Shown in pieces: positions 61,739 through 64,000 of a stretch of DNA of 64,000 bases. The DNA is from Clostridium collagenovorans DSM 3089 (GTDB lineage Bacteria; Bacillota; Clostridia; Clostridiales; Clostridiaceae): positions 74,703 to 138,702 of the forward strand of contig NZ_FQXP01000004.1 in the NCBI RefSeq assembly GCF_900130005.1. Direction: 5' to 3'. Made by a program: the position numbers and the translations under genes. The notes beneath the pieces are model-generated. The model was not told where the DNA came from and searched no databases. It saw nothing but the letters and a program-made list of their open reading frames with translations. Numbering within the stretch: the first letter of the stretch is position 1; each line of letters opens with the position of its first letter.

Positions 61739-63070
61739 TTATCTATATTTTACTAATTCAAACAATATAATTTCTAAGACAAATATATTGTTATTGTGGG
61801 ATAAGCGTAGTTGACCATTATTATTTTCAACCATATTTTTAATGCTTTTTAAACCTATTCCATGCATAAAAGAATCTTTTTTATGAGTTAGTGGAAGGTT
61901 ATTTTTAAGAGTAAGTTTTCTAAGGTATGGATTAGAAATTTTTATGTATAAGTTACTATGTTCTTCATATATTCTAACCACAATTTTTTTTGAAGATGAT
62001 TTTTTGTCATTATAATTTTCTAAGGCATTATCAAGGGCATTACCTAGTATTATATACAATAAATTTTCATTTACTAAGGCTGAGTTATTAAGTCCAACCT
62101 TCACATCTACTTTAATATTTCGTTTTATAGCATTATCTAATTTATAATTTAAAATTGAATTTATTATAGTATTACTTGAGTAGAAGGTTAGCTCCTTTAA
62201 TTCAATACTACCTATTAGTTTATCTAGTTCAAACTTTAAATCATTGATAGCTACCTCAGAATTTTCCTCAAGTTTATTTTTAATATACAATAATTGATGT
62301 TTTAAGTCATGTTTCAAAGTTCTAACTGCATCATAGTTGCTTTTTAAATTATCTTGTTGTCTAATATAATATTGAGCTTGTGCCTTTAATAAGTTATTTT
62401 CATATTTTGTCTGCTCAACTTTTTTTAGCTTATCAAATACATAATAAAAAAATAAGTTAACTATAACAAGAACTATTATTGATGAAATTATTAGCCATTG
62501 AATATTGGATGAAGTAAACAGTGATACTTGTACTAAAGCATGCATTACAAAGATACTACCAGCAGGAATAAGGAGTATTTGCATGGCTTGAAGTAAATTT
62601 AAAGGTTCATTATCTTGCTTACCTTCTGTATAGCTTTGAAAAAATTTAACTATAATTAAAGGAATAACTCTTGATATAACAGAGCCTAATATTTTTGAGG
62701 AATCTGTTGTTAAAACGCTATAGGTATTTATTTTAAATATAGAACTAAATATATAAACTATTAATAGTTCCATGCTAACCATAAAAGCAATAAAAAATAT
62801 AGAAATAAGAATTTTATTTTTTATATCTCCATGATACAAATTAGATAATAATATTAATAATAGAATTTGAATAAAAACATTAACTAATGGGGTACCAGCT
62901 ATTATAAAGGTTGTAATATTTATTCCTAAGTAGCTTATATAGGTAATTAAATAGTATAACTTAGGAATATACTCTTTGAGTTTCATTGTTGTTTTAAAAA
63001 AGCAGGTAACTGTATATAGGGAAACTAAATTTATAATGAAGTATATAATAATTTGTAAATTAAAAGACAT
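61739..63070 (-). CDS. AgrC/VirS-like sensor histidine kinase
   Basis: The protein has six or seven membrane helices in its first 215 residues, then a coiled linker and a kinase domain of the AgrC type: phospho-acceptor His254 in TLKHDLKHQLL, ILGNALDNALENY as N box and FMHGIGLKSIKNMVENN as G box. It is the likely receptor for the peptide made by the agrD/agrB genes just downstream. The start is ambiguous. ATG 63070 is used here (443 residues), while GTG 63085 would overlap the regulator gene by eight bases and add five residues, and TTG 63076 is also possible. Confidence 0.88.
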   Translation of the reverse strand: MSFNLQIIIYFIINLVSLYTVTCFFKTTMKLKEYIPKLYYLITYISYLGINITTFIIAGTPLVNVFIQILLLILLSNLYHGDIKNKILISIFFIAFMVSMELLIVYIFSSIFKINTYSVLTTDSSKILGSVISRVIPLIIVKFFQSYTEGKQDNEPLNLLQAMQILLIPAGSIFVMHALVQVSLFTSSNIQWLIISSIIVLVIVNLFFYYVFDKLKKVEQTKYENNLLKAQAQYYIRQQDNLKSNYDAVRTLKHDLKHQLLYIKNKLEENSEVAINDLKFELDKLIGSIELKELTFYSSNTIINSILNYKLDNAIKRNIKVDVKVGLNNSALVNENLLYIILGNALDNALENYNDKKSSSKKIVVRIYEEHSNLYIKISNPYLRKLTLKNNLPLTHKKDSFMHGIGLKSIKNMVENNNGQLRLSHNNNIFVLEIILFELVKYR

Positions 63071-63077
63071 ATTCAAT

Positions 63078-63797
63078 TTATTCACTTCTCCATTCTATAT
63101 AATTAAAATATCGATTATATGTATCTTCTTTATATTTTCGCCCAATATTAAAGTCTAAGGAATTATCTTTTAAAATAACTCTATTAGATTTTAAGATTAC
63201 ATATTTTAAATTAAATATAAAAGATTTATTTGGCATAATAAAATTTTTATTTTCACTCATTTTACACCATACATTTTTAAATAAATCGGAATAACATATT
63301 AAGGTTTTAGTAGTCTGAATTTTTACTTGATTTCTATTAGCTTCAAAGTACACTATATCTTTTATTGGAACGAAATGTGTATTACCGTTTTTAGTATATA
63401 TAAAGACCTTTTCAATTTCCTTTTGAATAGTATTATATGCATCTTTTAAAGCATCTTCTAAGTCTGAACATCTTAAAGGCTTATCAAGAAAAGCTATTGT
63501 ACCAACACGAAATAATTCTCTTAATTTTTCGTCGTAACTTGAAATGAAAATAATTTTAGAATCTTCGCCCATGGAACGAATTTTTCTTGCTGTTTCAATT
63601 CCATCTAAATCATCCATAAGAATATCAAGTAATATAATATCGTAGCTATTTTCTTTTAGGTTTTCACATAATGATATTCCACTTTTAAAGGGGTAGATAT
63701 CAAAGGTATCTTTCCATTCTTCTTCAATATGGCTTAAGTGTGACATAAGTATATTTCTATCATATTGACAATCGTCACAAAATGCAATTTTTAGCAT
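63078..63797 (-). CDS. AgrA/VirR-like LytTR response regulator
   Basis: The 239-residue protein has a receiver domain (FCDDCQYD acidic pocket, phospho-acceptor Asp58 in ILLDILMDDLDG, Lys in AFLDKPLR) and a C-terminal LytTR DNA-binding domain (FIYTKNGNTHFVPIKDIVYFEANRNQVKI onward, from about 135). It is the first gene of the locus and should respond to the Agr peptide through the adjacent kinase. The ATG follows GGAGGGATGC. No clear LytTR binding repeats were found by eye upstream of agrD. Confidence 0.92.
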   Translation of the reverse strand: MLKIAFCDDCQYDRNILMSHLSHIEEEWKDTFDIYPFKSGISLCENLKENSYDIILLDILMDDLDGIETARKIRSMGEDSKIIFISSYDEKLRELFRVGTIAFLDKPLRCSDLEDALKDAYNTIQKEIEKVFIYTKNGNTHFVPIKDIVYFEANRNQVKIQTTKTLICYSDLFKNVWCKMSENKNFIMPNKSFIFNLKYVILKSNRVILKDNSLDFNIGRKYKEDTYNRYFNYIEWRSE

Positions 63798-63972
63798 GAA
63801 GCATCCCTCCTATTTGCATTGAATATTAATTGAAAGTTATGAATTTTGGAACTAATAATATTAAAGTAGTTAAGCTAAGTGAGAAATATTTAATATGAAT
63901 AATAGTGTGGTTAATGTAGCTTTAACAGTATTAGTATATAAGGTTCATCACATGAAGTAAAAATAGAATATA

Positions 63973-64000
63973 TTGACATTTATTTTATTGTATATTATAT
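63973..64000 (+). promoter_or_regulatory. Promoter at the window edge
   Basis: A perfect TTGACA at 63973-63978 is followed after 17 bases by TATAT, the last five bases of the window, probably a -10 element. It would drive a plus-strand gene outside the window, divergent from the Agr locus. Confidence 0.5.

Overview
The window is very AT-rich DNA with short intergenic hairpin terminators, strong GGAGG-type ribosome binding sites and many GTG/TTG starts. Together with a T-box-controlled gltX, a 7-alpha-hydroxysteroid-dehydrogenase-like gene, a clostridial GH25 lysozyme, DUF4317/DUF4342 proteins and an Agr-type peptide signalling locus, this points to a chromosomal segment of a Clostridium sensu stricto (cluster I) species. 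The species cannot be fixed from the sequence. No rRNA, tRNA, CRISPR array, prophage or intact insertion sequence is visible.

Layout. 1-4.5 kb: the 3' end of a hydrolase-acetyltransferase fusion, then a minus-strand TetR regulator, MntP-like membrane protein and radical SAM protein, then a DUF488 gene. 4.6-10.2 kb: T-box and gltX, a hemolysin III family protein, and a DUF1836 / ABC-class ATPase / DUF202 gene set. 10.3-14.1 kb: a Fur-controlled three-gene iron(III) importer. 14.2-26 kb: single-gene units separated by terminators: a lysozyme with three LysM repeats, PpnP, a proline-rich membrane protein, a cyclophilin, a 7-alpha-HSDH-like dehydrogenase, an amidohydrolase, a CmpB-like membrane protein, SelO, DUF2809, an EFR1-type flavodoxin-ferredoxin and a phosphoesterase. 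26.5-38 kb: an acetyltransferase, a sensor kinase paired with a membrane-anchored exported protein, a YwaF-like protein, a methyltransferase, a PspA operon with a GIDE-like protein, a UPF0489 protein and a split chromate transporter.

38.5-54.4 kb is rich in envelope-defence genes. It holds an FtsX/MacB-type ABC transporter and two complete Bce-type modules, each with response regulator, intramembrane-sensing kinase, ABC ATPase and large permease. The gene order is TCS-then-transporter in the first module and transporter-then-TCS in the second. Between them lie a manganese-catalase-like protein, an XRE/DUF2975 pair, a DUF3955 protein and a 50-residue zinc-ribbon gene. 54.5-60.8 kb: DUF4317, two DUF4342 paralogues followed by an OmpR/HisKA two-component system, a frameshifted ParB-like gene and an acetyltransferase. 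60.9-63.8 kb: a minus-strand Agr locus in the order response regulator, kinase, agrD, agrB.

The most notable non-gene observations are two genes (selO and the DUF4317 gene) whose ribosome binding site and start codon are separated by a stem-loop, a lysozyme gene with no canonical start codon at the expected place, and a single-base frameshift in the ParB-like gene. The Agr precursor peptide has two adjacent cysteines at its cyclisation site.
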